From NCBI GenBank assembly GCA_021464415.1, contig CM038471.1, forward strand, positions 75,870,414 to 75,934,413: 64,000 nucleotides of DNA, read 5' to 3'. Shown here piece by piece: positions 16,301-27,700 of this stretch. A program made the position numbers and the translations under genes. The notes below the pieces were generated by a model. The model had not been told where the DNA came from, searched no databases, and saw only the letters and a list, made by a program, of their open reading frames with translations. The stretch comes from Lonicera japonica. Lineage: Eukaryota; Streptophyta; Magnoliopsida; Dipsacales; Caprifoliaceae. Every line of letters starts with the position of its first letter. Positions within the stretch are counted from its first letter, which is position 1.

Positions 16301-18374
16301 GTTTAATGTAGCTTCAGTTTACGTATGCATAATACCCAAAAGGTTGATTCTTGTATAATTAGTTGATTTGTAATTGTGAGATTAGTAACCACACTAGTAG
16401 ATTGTTTAAGATTAGTAACCACACTAGTAGATTGTTTATGACAGGGGACAAGGAAGAAGAGATTTTCGCTCTGAAGCAATTAGCAAAAGGATCGACACCA
16501 GCACTATTGAGACAGTAAATGGCATCACAATTAACCTTATTGGTTTCATAGATGCACCTCGTACACGCAAAAATGGCTTCCCATCTGAGGTAGGCAAAAT
16601 CCGCTTTATTTTGGTTTCCTTTATCCTTTTAAGATTAAATATGTAAAGCTTGTTACGTAACTTTTCCCATTCTATTGACAAGGAATAACAGCTATCACCC
16701 ATCATAGTTACGTGCCTATAAACTTTGTCATAACATACATTTTCTGACTAAGTCTAGTAATTAGTTTTCTGGGTCTGGTTTGGTTGGTGATAGCATGGGT
16801 TTTGTTTGGGTGGGCCGTAATGTATGTCTATATGACCCATAATATTTCACCTAATCAACATCATACTTCATTCATTTTTTTTGCTATAAATTGTATAATC
16901 ATGGTGCGTGCATTTATTAGTACTTTCATACGAACATAAAATTTACCAAAAATGGGTGAAACTGTAAAAGTGCTTTCCACAAAACATTTTTCACCTAGCT
17001 AAAAAGTATCGCACCACAAATCAAATGTGCTTCTTTTGAGGTAACTCATCTGCCATGTCCTTCAATTTTGAATAACAATAATAACCTAAGATCTTTTTGT
17101 AAATGCATATGTATACTAAACATGTATAGCATTCCCAGCGTCCCTAATTAAGAGTGTTAACTTTCACATTTTTAAACAAAGCACTAGTTTCATCAAAATC
17201 AATTGGTTTAGGAAAAAAGTTGTTTCCTGTCATTAGTTTTGGTGTGTTGATTAATGTTCTTAAAAGGAAAGTGTTAATTTGGGGCATCTGAAAAAGGGTT
17301 AGGGACTCTTAATTTGGAATGGTGGACTATACGGTGATTTTTTTTCCCTTTGGTTTTGGGTTGTGAGTGTGTGTGTGTGTGGGGGGGTTGGGTGTGAGGA
17401 CAACGTCAAAAGAAGAAAACTCACCTTTTAGATGGAGTCTAAATTCGCGAAGCGTTTTTCTTGAACAGGTTTGCCATCTTTTCCATTTTGGATTTCCTTA
17501 TCACTGGGAAGAATATGCAGCTCGGTTTTGTGGTGAAGAATCTAACAAGGACGATATTCCGTCAGGGGTTTCAACTTTAGATGGCGCAAATAATTCCCAT
17601 TCAAACTTGAATAATCCGCTGCCTACTTCTTTTGATGACATCCCAGTCTCTCAAGTACGCGATCTTTTAAGGTGTCCTACTGAAGATTCTGAATATGATG
17701 CAATATTAAGGATTATTTCGAACGACATACTCCGCAAATGTGGCGATAATTCTTCAAAGCATAACGGACTGTCCATTCCTTCAAATGACAAAAGTAAAGA
17801 TGATGAAACTCCAAGGGATCATTCTTCAAAACATAGCGGACCGACCATTCATTCAAATGAGAGAAGTAAATATGAAACTCCAAAGGGTCATCGTGAGAGT
17901 ATCCAAGTCGACGATTGTATCTCAAATACAAAATTGAAGAAGAAAAGAAAATCTGAAAAACTTGATGCTCAATCTAAGACGGGTTTAAGGCTGGGTGTTG
18001 CCACAAGAAGCATGAGGAAAAGGGAATCTGAGAAAAACCTCTCAAGTGCATCATTTTGTGAACCTGAAGCATCTACATTAGCTAAAAGGGGGGCCGCAAA
18101 TTCGAGTGATTTGGGGGCTGTTGATTTATTTGGAGAAATGGAATTTAGGGGAACCCCTAATAAATCCGGGTTAAATAGTTATAGTGGGGAGGATTTGGTT
18201 AAACTATCTGGGCAACAGGTGGTGTTAGGGAAGAGGAAAAGTGGAGAGAAAATGGATTTAAGTGAATACCATACAAAGGTGTTATTATCTGGAGTGGAAA
18301 TCAAAGTTCGGGAAAAGTTGGTTGAATCTGCAGTGAGGAGATCTAAGAGACTAAATGATCTGAGTAAATATTGA
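13305..18374 (+). CDS. KNL2: SANTA-domain kinetochore protein, KNL2-like
   Basis: Four exons, 13305-13487, 13562-13650, 16445-16589 and 17469-18374, join in phase to 440 residues. Residues 1-61 are Ser/Pro-rich and disordered. Residues 62-160 form a SANTA domain: VCLSKWWLIK, FGVQGFAFRE, ISKRIDTSTIETVNGI, LIGFIDAPRTRKNGFPSE, FHFGFPYHWEEYAARFC. KNL2/Mis18BP1 proteins help load the centromeric histone CENH3, acting in the nucleus. The C-terminal part is charged, with a basic cluster LKKKRKSEK (295-303) that could be a nuclear signal, an imperfect internal repeat (about 233-255 and 257-278) and a tail RRSKRLNDLSKY. I see no CENPC-k motif, so it resembles the shorter betaKNL2-type paralogue; that assignment is an inference. 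MASPLPPK at 13314 is an alternative start three codons downstream. Intron 2 is 2.8 kb. Confidence 0.88.
16381..16440. repeat. Exact 30-bp tandem duplication at a KNL2 splice acceptor
   Basis: The unit ATTAGTAACCACACTAGTAG plus ATTGTTTAAG occurs twice in a row; the second copy ends in TG rather than AG and is followed directly by ACAG and exon 3. The duplicated stretch is where the branch point of intron 2 is expected, so the intron may have two equivalent branch-point candidates. Confidence 0.92.
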
Positions 18375-18812
18375 TTATTGTTGATGTTATATGCGCACAG
18401 AGATGCATCGGTAAATATTCAAGTGATTTTAACTGCTTTTTGGTAGGTCCCAGTTTTCAACTAATAAAATATGTTTTGTTTGTATATAGACTTTGCCTAC
18501 TATTTGTGTCTTTAGTATTACTTGCTTTTTGTAAAAAAAAAATGGTTTGTCAATATTGATGTATCTTTGTTTGCTTTCTGATATTACTTTTGTTATCATT
18601 AGCATCCAAGATGGAACAAAGGCTCGTTTAATTGAAAAGAAGTAGCGGTTCAGATCGAGTTGCTTGCTAGCTTGATTAAGCTTGCGAATAGGCTTCACTT
18701 GATAATGTTTGACTAATCTCAGGAATACAAGGAAATGATTTAGGGCTAATTCCGAAGTCTCTCCATACAAGTTAATTTTTCGAGCCAGTTCACTATTAAG
18801 ACTTCGTAAAAA
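18375..18812. other. 3' flank of KNL2
   Basis: Contains the presumed 3' UTR and an AATAAA at 18463. Beyond about 18,600 nothing is recognised. Confidence 0.5.
18463..18468 (+). terminator. Polyadenylation signal for KNL2
   Basis: AATAAA lies 89 bp after the stop codon within a T-rich 3' region, a usual spacing for a plant near-upstream element. Confidence 0.5.
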
Positions 18813-19115
18813 TTACTTCATCACTATTAATATAACATGCGATGAACAAATTAAACAATCACTTTGAACGGATTCAAATATAAAACTCGGGGAACAATCA
18901 AACCATAATTTCTCGTGCGAAAATCCGAGAGCCCATTTAGAGATAATATCAGCTAGACGGCCACCATATTACCCATCCTACGAACGAACAATTCAAAGGC
19001 CTCCAGCTGAGAGGCATACACTTAGATTTCCCATATCACATTGCCAATCTTTGAAAAATCTGGGAATGACTGGCCAATTGCTAAAACAATATTAAGCGCA
19101 TCACAAGCTCAATAA
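18813..19115 (-). pseudogene. RNase H (RVT_3-type) fragment of a non-LTR element
   Basis: On the minus strand a frame reads RLADIISKWALGFSHEKLWF then DCSPSFIFESV and ends TAA at 18813. Just before it, in a shifted frame, come ASQLEAFELFVRRMGN-like residues. This is the C-terminal part of the reverse-transcriptase-associated RNase H found in plant LINEs and related proteins (pattern F.RR.GN..AD..SKWAL). The catalytic core upstream is degraded. It lies between the convergent 3' ends of KNL2 and EMC2. Confidence 0.55.
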
Positions 19116-19119
19116 CTAA

Positions 19120-19837
19120 TTTTTTAACGACTTGTTTTCTATACATAAATCAAAATTCTCTTAGCGGGTATTTCTAGTTGTCTAAATTCTCTATTGCGTG
19201 TTCAAATATCAAAATGTATTTTTTGTGCTTAGAGTTCCTTGAGCGTTTTTATTTACTCGAGTCCGAACTGGAGCAAGTGCAGAGAAATTATATCTTACGT
19301 ATTTTTAAGTTCATATATCAAATTCTCCCAAATAATTCACATTTTAATATAGATATCCATCGCGACGACTAATTGCCCAAACTCATTTATATATAAAATC
19401 ATAATTCATGGTTCAAACCTATTTTACAAAATGCGGACATAATGTCTTCCAGAAAAAATAAAAATATTGGAACCCATCAAACTATTTTCCTATTGCGTCC
19501 TGATGCATAGGTAAATTTAATAACAAAGTCAAACTAACAGAAAGGTGAGATATATATATATATATCCCTTAGCATTGAAAGAAATACATAACATTATCCT
19601 TGTCCTATGAAAACCGAAAAACAAACCAAAAAGGGAACGCATCAACCCTATCATAAAAAAAATTCATGTATTGCACGAGCAATAATATTCTATGGAAGTG
19701 TTACAAATCTGGCAAAAAAAAAATGTCGAGAAGTTTTGGACCAAAATTACTTATTGACCCCTTAGCTTCAGAGGCAGCGGGGGCAAAGAAAATAATTTAG
19801 TAGCCATTTTGATCAATACGTATATGAGTGTTATCTT
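19120..19837. other. Intergenic tract between the LINE fragment and EMC2
   Basis: AT-rich, with a short (TA)n at about 19551-19564. It should include the 3' UTR of EMC2. No coding similarity is seen; the 64-codon open frame at 19178 looks random. Confidence 0.5.
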
Positions 19838-21708
19838 CTAAGATAAAAGCTTTAGGCTTTTTAAAGTGGAAGTAAGAAGAGAAAGCTTGGATGGAGATGA
19901 TCTCCACTTATAGTCTTTCTCTAAGGCAATTGCTGCCAGAGATTGGAGCTCCGAGCTCTCCTTCTCCTCCTTGTTCCTCCCTTTAGTCAGCTGTGCAATG
20001 GCCGACGTACACTGATACAAACAGAGACAATAAAAAATGTCAAAATGCGTATACTACGTGTGGAAAATGATAAACATCTTTAATTTATTTCCAAATGTTT
20101 TTCTCAATTAAATCTGAGTTGTAGATCTATTAATTGCACTATATGCAGGAATCCATAATTTGAGTGATGTATAACAACTACCAACTAACCAATTTGGAAG
20201 CGACACCTGTTATTCGTGATAAACATCTCGAAAATGATTCTAGATGTGTAACACTACTCGTTATGTATAAACAAATATTACAATGTGAAATTCAATAACA
20301 ACTCGTTTGGCAAGCTGACGGATATGAAGGCAGGATATAATAGAGAAAGGGATGTATATGATATACTTCCTCTGTCTCAACTTGATAGCTTCGCTTTGAC
20401 TATGGTACTTTTTAAAGAAACACTAGATTCAATATAATAAATTATTAAAAATACAACTTATGTTTTCCTATAAGTTTTGGTAAATTGATTATGTCTCAAA
20501 AAGGAAATGAGACGATCAATTTGGGACATTCCCGAAAGGAAAGTGCTGCTATCAATTTGAGATAGGGGATAATAAGAACTAGTCATATAAAACTTATTTT
20601 TCAGCCCCGCATTTGGGACAGTCTTGTATTAGAAGTTCAGATTGAATAGTCATTTAATAATATAATAAACATAGGTCATATTGTCTCCGTATCTATTATC
20701 ATATCTTTCTTTTAACCAATGTTCTGTGGGATAATGTAAACCCCACCTTCGTAGGTGGGCTTGTTTTAACCAATGTTCTGTGGGATTAAAGGTCTCATCA
20801 AGATAAGTAATTTACCCAATCTTAACTAGCAATGAACATGGGCCAGAATAATTTTATCCCTACCACCCCCTTTTGTCTTGCAGACCAGACCCGGTTATGT
20901 AATTTTTCATCTCTCAAAATAAACATAAAAATAATTATCAAACTTCATTTCCCTTGTATAACCGTTCATACTTACTCCATTCCAAATTGATAGTACACTA
21001 TTCCTTCCGGGGATGTCTCAAATTATGAGTTCAGTTTCCTTCCGAGACATAATCAATGTACCAAATTTCATGGTACCAAAAAAGTTTGTCCTCAACCGTG
21101 GATTAGGTTGAGATTGGTGGCTGTATTCATAGTAGTGTGAAAGTCAAAACTGACTCTTATTTGGGACGAGGGGAGTACTATTATCCAAAGTACTTAGTTT
21201 GGTAATGACTAGACACCGAAGCACATGCAATGCATGTGCATGCCTTTTCTCTATACGGGTGCATCATCTAATTTAGAATGGAAAGAAAGAAAAGCAAAAA
21301 CTGTAGGTTCAACAGTTAAATCTATTCTCGCCAATGCAAATTTCATAGGTTCGAACTTAATCACTTACATCATTAGGGGCAAAATTAGAAATAAAATAGT
21401 TGGTCTCATAACCAATAGTGTGTTCGTGGCTTTTATATAATATAAAAGATTTAATATGATATTTATCAGCAAGTTCGCTTTTTTACTAAAGAAAGTCATA
21501 TCTTAGACCCAAGGTCCTGCTGCCAGTAGTAAAACACCTGCAATTGTATGAGGCCAGATCACAGGTTTTCATCTCATCTCCTAAACTTGAACCAGGTTTA
21601 TCCGCTTATACATCGCAAGGAACAAAACTTAAAGCCATATCTTGGAGGGTAGTTGCCTGGTTAGAGGCGCTAACACAACACGGGTTTACACACTCCCACT
21701 GAGTGTGA

Positions 21709-21763
<55 letters not shown>

Positions 21764-24700
21764 CACCAAGCAAACACCAAATAGTGCTCTGGTGTTCTTG
21801 CCACCTGTCAATTCTATGGTAGATGCATAATATTTCTTAGCCGTCTGAAGGTTTTCTAATCCTCCTAGTGTGTAAAGCACCTGTTTGTTCCAAGCACAGC
21901 CCAAAAAGTAGAGGATTCAGCCAATGCCATTATTAGAAACCGAAAAGCATATATGAACTTAGAAAAAGTACAAAGATGTACCAATATTCAAAAAATTTAT
22001 GGTATACGGAGACAATGCTATACAGTTTCGTCGACACGACTTTTTTAGGGAAAAAAAAATAGAGTAGGATACAAATGCTCTAGGGAACTTTATTAGGAAT
22101 TATAATTTTATAATATAACTTTACAATATCATCATTGAAATAATATTAGAAATCAAATTTTAACATATTATCAAATGCTCGACATATTATGCTCTGGCAA
22201 TAATCAACATAATATAATAATTACTGAATTTTGTGCAAGAATGCCAATAACAAATCATCATAGGTGACAAGGTCCAAAAGGAATTCGACTTGATTGCAAT
22301 ATTCCGGGTTCTTGGTATACCTTGCTCAGGAAATCTGGAACAAGGTCCAAAAGGAATTCAACTTCATTGCAGTATTTCCGGGTTCTTGGTATGAATTGCT
22401 CACTATCAAGTGGTTCTTCATAGGTGACAAAAAACAAATGCAAAACATTATGGAGGTGTAGTTGCATGGCTGTGATGTGGTGTATTTGGAGAGAGAGAAA
22501 TAAGAGAATCTTTGAAGAAACTGAAGAAGAATTAGAGAAGACTTGGGGACAGAATCAAGAATCTGGCTTCACTTTGGCATTTTCTTCGAAGAATTTTGGA
22601 AACTTGACCATATCAGAGATTGCTTGGGATAGGGGTTTGGCTATGCAGTAGTGTTATTTAGGTTTTAGAGCTTTGCCTAGTGCCTAGAAGTCTGATTGTA
22701 GTTGTTAGTGGCTAGGGCTCGTTTTTTGGGCATAGGGTTAGTTTTGATTTGCAGTAAGGCTTTCAGTTTTGTGCTTGTGCTGTTGTAGTTGCTTCTTTTT
22801 TCTTTTCTGTTTTCTAGTGTGCTTGGTTGTGGATTCCTCATCCACTTCCAACTTCTTTGCTTTTATCTGATTTTGCCAATCAATATAAGCTTTCTTTCCG
22901 ATCAAAAAAATAAATAAAAAATCATCTCACTAATATTATATCACAAAAGAATGTTTGTATAAATGTATGATGAATTTGTCAGTATACAAAACCACTATGG
23001 CCTCTCTCCCCTTGACACCCCCACTCATCTAGTATAATCTTTTCTAACCTCAATTAATGTTTGCTGTTTTTACATGTTTGCAAACGTTCAAGTCTATCAT
23101 ATCAGTATCCAAAACTAAGAATTTATTCATTAAGCCATGAATACCTGTTATCGGTAATTAAGTATTTACTATTAATCACAGACACGTAAAAATCTGACAG
23201 GCATCAGCACCAACTTTGACGGAATCCATATGCGATTTTTCTCACTTTTTTGCATCCACGCTCAATCTTACTGCACTTCATCAATATAGATATGTATCCA
23301 GGAAAAAAATGAGATGGCTACATTAGTGTGAGATTCTGCTGTCTATTCTTCTTGGACAGCATCTGGATGCTTGAGCACTTCACACTTGCACAATGCAATA
23401 TTGTACTCACCAAACATTCGGCTACCCAATTCTCCCTCGTCTCCACGACCCCTATATATATAATTTGATATTGGCATTCTTTTAGGAGATAAATGAAGAT
23501 TCTTGGAGAATGAAATTTGCCGTGCCTTCCGTTTGCTTGAAATTACACAATCCGTTTGTGAAGCAGCTCTTTTCAATAGTAACCAGAGCATGCATTTGGT
23601 TTAAATTGAGAAAAAAACAGAAGGAGTACATATGGTAAAATTTGACTCACGTCAGCATAGGCTAGGTGATATAGTGGACTCATTGGTTGAGATAAAATTA
23701 GCTCCTCATAACAGAACACGGCTTGCTTGTACCTACAGGTAAAAGCCAGAAGATCAGAATGAAGAAGAAACGAGAAGAAAGAAAGTTTTATCTTATATGT
23801 GAGGCATGATGTCTTAAAAAAAAAGGTACAAAAGCAGAATTTAGGTGAAAAAAGATGGACAATATGAAACACTCACATTTGGAGGGATACATATATTTCA
23901 GCAAGTTCCCTCCAGGCATCATGATCTGCCATGAATCTGGAGAAAAAGGCCAACCATTCAGATATATTAGTTATTAACATTTATATTACAAAGGTTTATT
24001 GAATTATTATGTTTATGAGAACTTTCTCACATTTCAAGATATTTATTGAGCCATTCAATGGCCTCTGCAATGTTGCCCTGTGCCTTCGCCATAGCTGCCC
24101 TCCTCTTATGTATTATCTGAATGATTAAAAAAGAAAAAAAAACAATGAGCTAGGCAGAGGAAAAAACCAAGAGAAATGAAAAGGTAAGAGCAAACAAGAA
24201 AAAATGTGCATTTGATAAAGAATACTATTTTTTGTGAGTAGTTGGAAAATAAGATGAGTGACTTGGCAAAACCATGGAATCCAATTCCTTAGAGGATGGG
24301 TAAGAGAAATTCTGCATGAAAAAAGAGGAGAAGATGGAGAACATTTTGCCAAATCACTCATTGTTTTTCCAACTTCCATAAAAACCAATTATTTTAAATT
24401 CATTTTCTAACTGTTTTTATCTCTTTCATCAGAGGGACCAGAAAAGAAGGATTTTTCTTCTTCGCCTCCTCCCCCCCACAACAAAATGATCATATTCAAG
24501 GAACTTACTTGATCATATGGATTGTCCTCTAGGAGGCTTGAGTAAGCTTTTTCTGCTTCTGCCCAGGATCCCTTTGCTTCCAGCAACATAGCTTCTAATC
24601 TACCTGCAAAAATATGCCACAACAATAATCCTAAGTCATCACAAACTTATAAATATTAAGACTACATATCCCACGGATGATTGGTCACCACCAAAGGACT

Positions 24701-27700
24701 TAAATAAGAACTCCAACTATAATTGGGTCAAATTCTCATCTACACAGATATTATCTAATTAAGAGAATAAGAGTTACATTCTATATTTTACAAATATCAG
24801 AACCCAATGATATTTGAGGATTATAATTATATAATATTATCATAAGTCAATCAAATACAATGTTAATTTATACGTCCAAAAAATCGAAGTTGAATTCCCA
24901 TAATATTGTATCCAATTGGATACCCAGTCCTGTCATGTCCACGTGACAATCCACTGGATTCACATGATCTCTTCAGACAAGTATACCACAAAGACAGCTT
25001 TAAACTCTCTCTCTCTCTCTCTCCTCTTTCTGTGTCATACAAACGGTACTTATTTGTCTATGTACTTTCAAGGTGTTAGGTTACAGTGCTTTATATATGA
25101 GGATATTTACAAAAGTCTAGAACTCATGGAAATTGAGAATATACTTTGAATTAAAAATCGTAGAAGGACCGGATTAACAATAGGAATCCTGTACTAACAT
25201 AAAGCTAAAAGTCATGCAATACAAATTGAAAACATGGTTATAGCCTTGTAGAGTTGTAGGTCAAAATTAAAATTCGGTAGGGCAGACTTGGACAAAAAAG
25301 TTGGTCACAATCAGTAGAAATAACTGACAGAAACTAACATACGTAATAAGATTTTCACTATCCCTATTAGAAACAGGGGGTTTCTTACACGCAATCGGTA
25401 AAATAGCTGAAAAAAATTCCAAAATTGAACCAATACTTATGCACCTACCAACAGCAACAAGTAAGACTTTACAAAAAAATTGACCATCCTGATGCAGTCC
25501 ACAATTTCAGGATCAAGTTTATAGTATAGAGTCCCCTCTTCCATATTAGATTCCACAACTAAATATTCAAACTTTTAAAGAGACACGCAATTAGGGTATG
25601 TTTGATAGGCTTATTTTGCTATGGAAAATGGATATCTTCCCCCTATTTTTCCATCCTCTGTCGTGTTCGATAACCAACATTTTCCATAAAAACAAATTCC
25701 AAGCGATGGCCACACAAGACAACATATCCAATTCCTCAAAAAGCTTGCTAAGGCTCACCCCCACCCCCTCCCCAACTAAAAAAATGGAATTTGAAACCCA
25801 TGAAAAATACAGAACATATTTCAAGGATACGTTAGCTTTTACCTTGCATAACCTTTACTTTTCCATCTTCCGGTGCTTGTTGGCACAAAAAGTGGAAAAT
25901 AGATCATTTTACCAATGCTCTAAAAAAGACAAAGGAATGAACAGATCGAGGGGTTTTGTTTGTGTTAAATCAACGGAATAATAAAAAAGACAAAGGAATA
26001 ATGTCATTTTGGGAGTATTTTTTATTTCAAAAGAGCTCTAAGTCATCAATTTGGCCGATAAAATCCCTGCTATTTTAGCCCTGCGACTTTACCAAACGAC
26101 TATGGCATAATCCCCGGCGTTTATATGGTGATTAGCGCCTAGGTGCCGATTAATCCCTATTTTTAGGACACTGCATTGTACAAGTCAAAAACAAGGCCAA
26201 TCCAACCCCTCCAAATGACATTGCAATCAGTTTCCTAGAATTTGACTCTTTTCTACCCATTTTCCATGCTTGCAAGTTGCAATCACACCTTAATGTGTTG
26301 ACAGTTTCTAGGAAAGTACATATTGTAAAATTAGAACTTTAAAGCCAGAAAAGATACAACATTATGTCAAAGCATATCAAAGTACCCCACTAAAGGGGAA
26401 TCTAAACAAGTAAGGAGTTCTTTTCAAAAAAGACTCAGTTTGGGACCTTGGACTACAGCACAATATCATACTATTAGAGATTGAAGTAGAACTTCGTATA
26501 TATATACTTGCTGCACATATCATTGGTTTGGTGTTTCAATTTCTAGCTTCCAGATTTCATAATCTCCATACAAACATGGATATCAGACTTCCTTGACGGA
26601 TTCCATTAAGTGATCATCCAGCATGAATGTTGGATGAGATGACCCTGTATACTTTCTTTAACTTACTTGTTACTAAAAAATGATAAAATTCAATGTAACA
26701 AGGCTTCATTATGATGTATATAGTGCATTAGTGCTATATCAAACACCCAGAGGGGATGGTTGAATCATGTACGTAGATACTAATTTTTTCCATTGTGTTA
26801 CGCACAAATTTTGGGATTACGGATTTTTGGAAAACATTTTTCTTAAATTATTAGGTGTCATAAATTGGTTATTAGGCCTTGTTAAGGTGTCAATTGTCAA
26901 TCCCATAATTAAGAGATCTCATAGATTTAATCTTTAATTAGGATTTGATTTCATAGGTTGTGTTGTTTTTTGTCCTTTTACTTACTTCACTTCCTCCTTG
27001 TAACTACTCCGTATTTTATATAAATAGAGGCACTGACACTCAATTTGAGTAAGCCAAAACCATACATTTTACAATTCTGATAACTTATTAGAGCCATAAG
27101 TTAAACATCCAAAAAATTTCATCCGGAAGGTGTTACTTTAGGATATTAGTACAATCTCACAGGTTCTATGTTATGATGATCAATGGGGTATCTAGACATC
27201 ACTCCTTTTGTGATTATTGAACTGCCAGTTAATACACTGTGACCACTAAATTGATTTAGTTTCTAAACTTCCAAGCCCTCCAAGTTTATTTTACAGGAAA
27301 GGAGCAAAGGTTTGTTACATCTTCTTTTTTTTTTTTAACCAAAATCACAAATCCTTGGTGGTGTTCAATTTTAATCATAAAAAGTGAAAGTAAACAAATT
27401 ATAGTTGAAATATATATGGTTGTCATATTAGTTCGTGTCATAAATAAACCTTTTGAAGTCAAGCCAAGCACATTACCTCAAGTTTCAAATATCATAAATA
27501 CGACTTACCACATTTTAGGAAAAGTACTTGATCCATAAATCCAAGCATAAATGTTACATATAGGACCCTATATAGTATATCACATACCACATTTTTGGGA
27601 AAAGTACTCTATCCATAAATCCAAGCATCAATATTACATATAGGGTCCTTGGTGACCGGGTCACTATAGAGTATAGTACAAATGTGAGGCAGTATTAACA

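Noticed and set aside
17367..18374. Single 335-codon frame starting at a GT-rich tract as a complete gene
   Set aside because: The first 34 codons are intron sequence. The frame is the last exon of KNL2, entered at the acceptor before 17469, because SANTA residues continue from exons 2 and 3.
24125..24388. 87-codon frame upstream of EMC2 exon 5 as an alternative exon
   Set aside because: It lies wholly in intron 4 and its translation lacks any EMC2 similarity; the proper splice joins 24509 to 24116 in phase.
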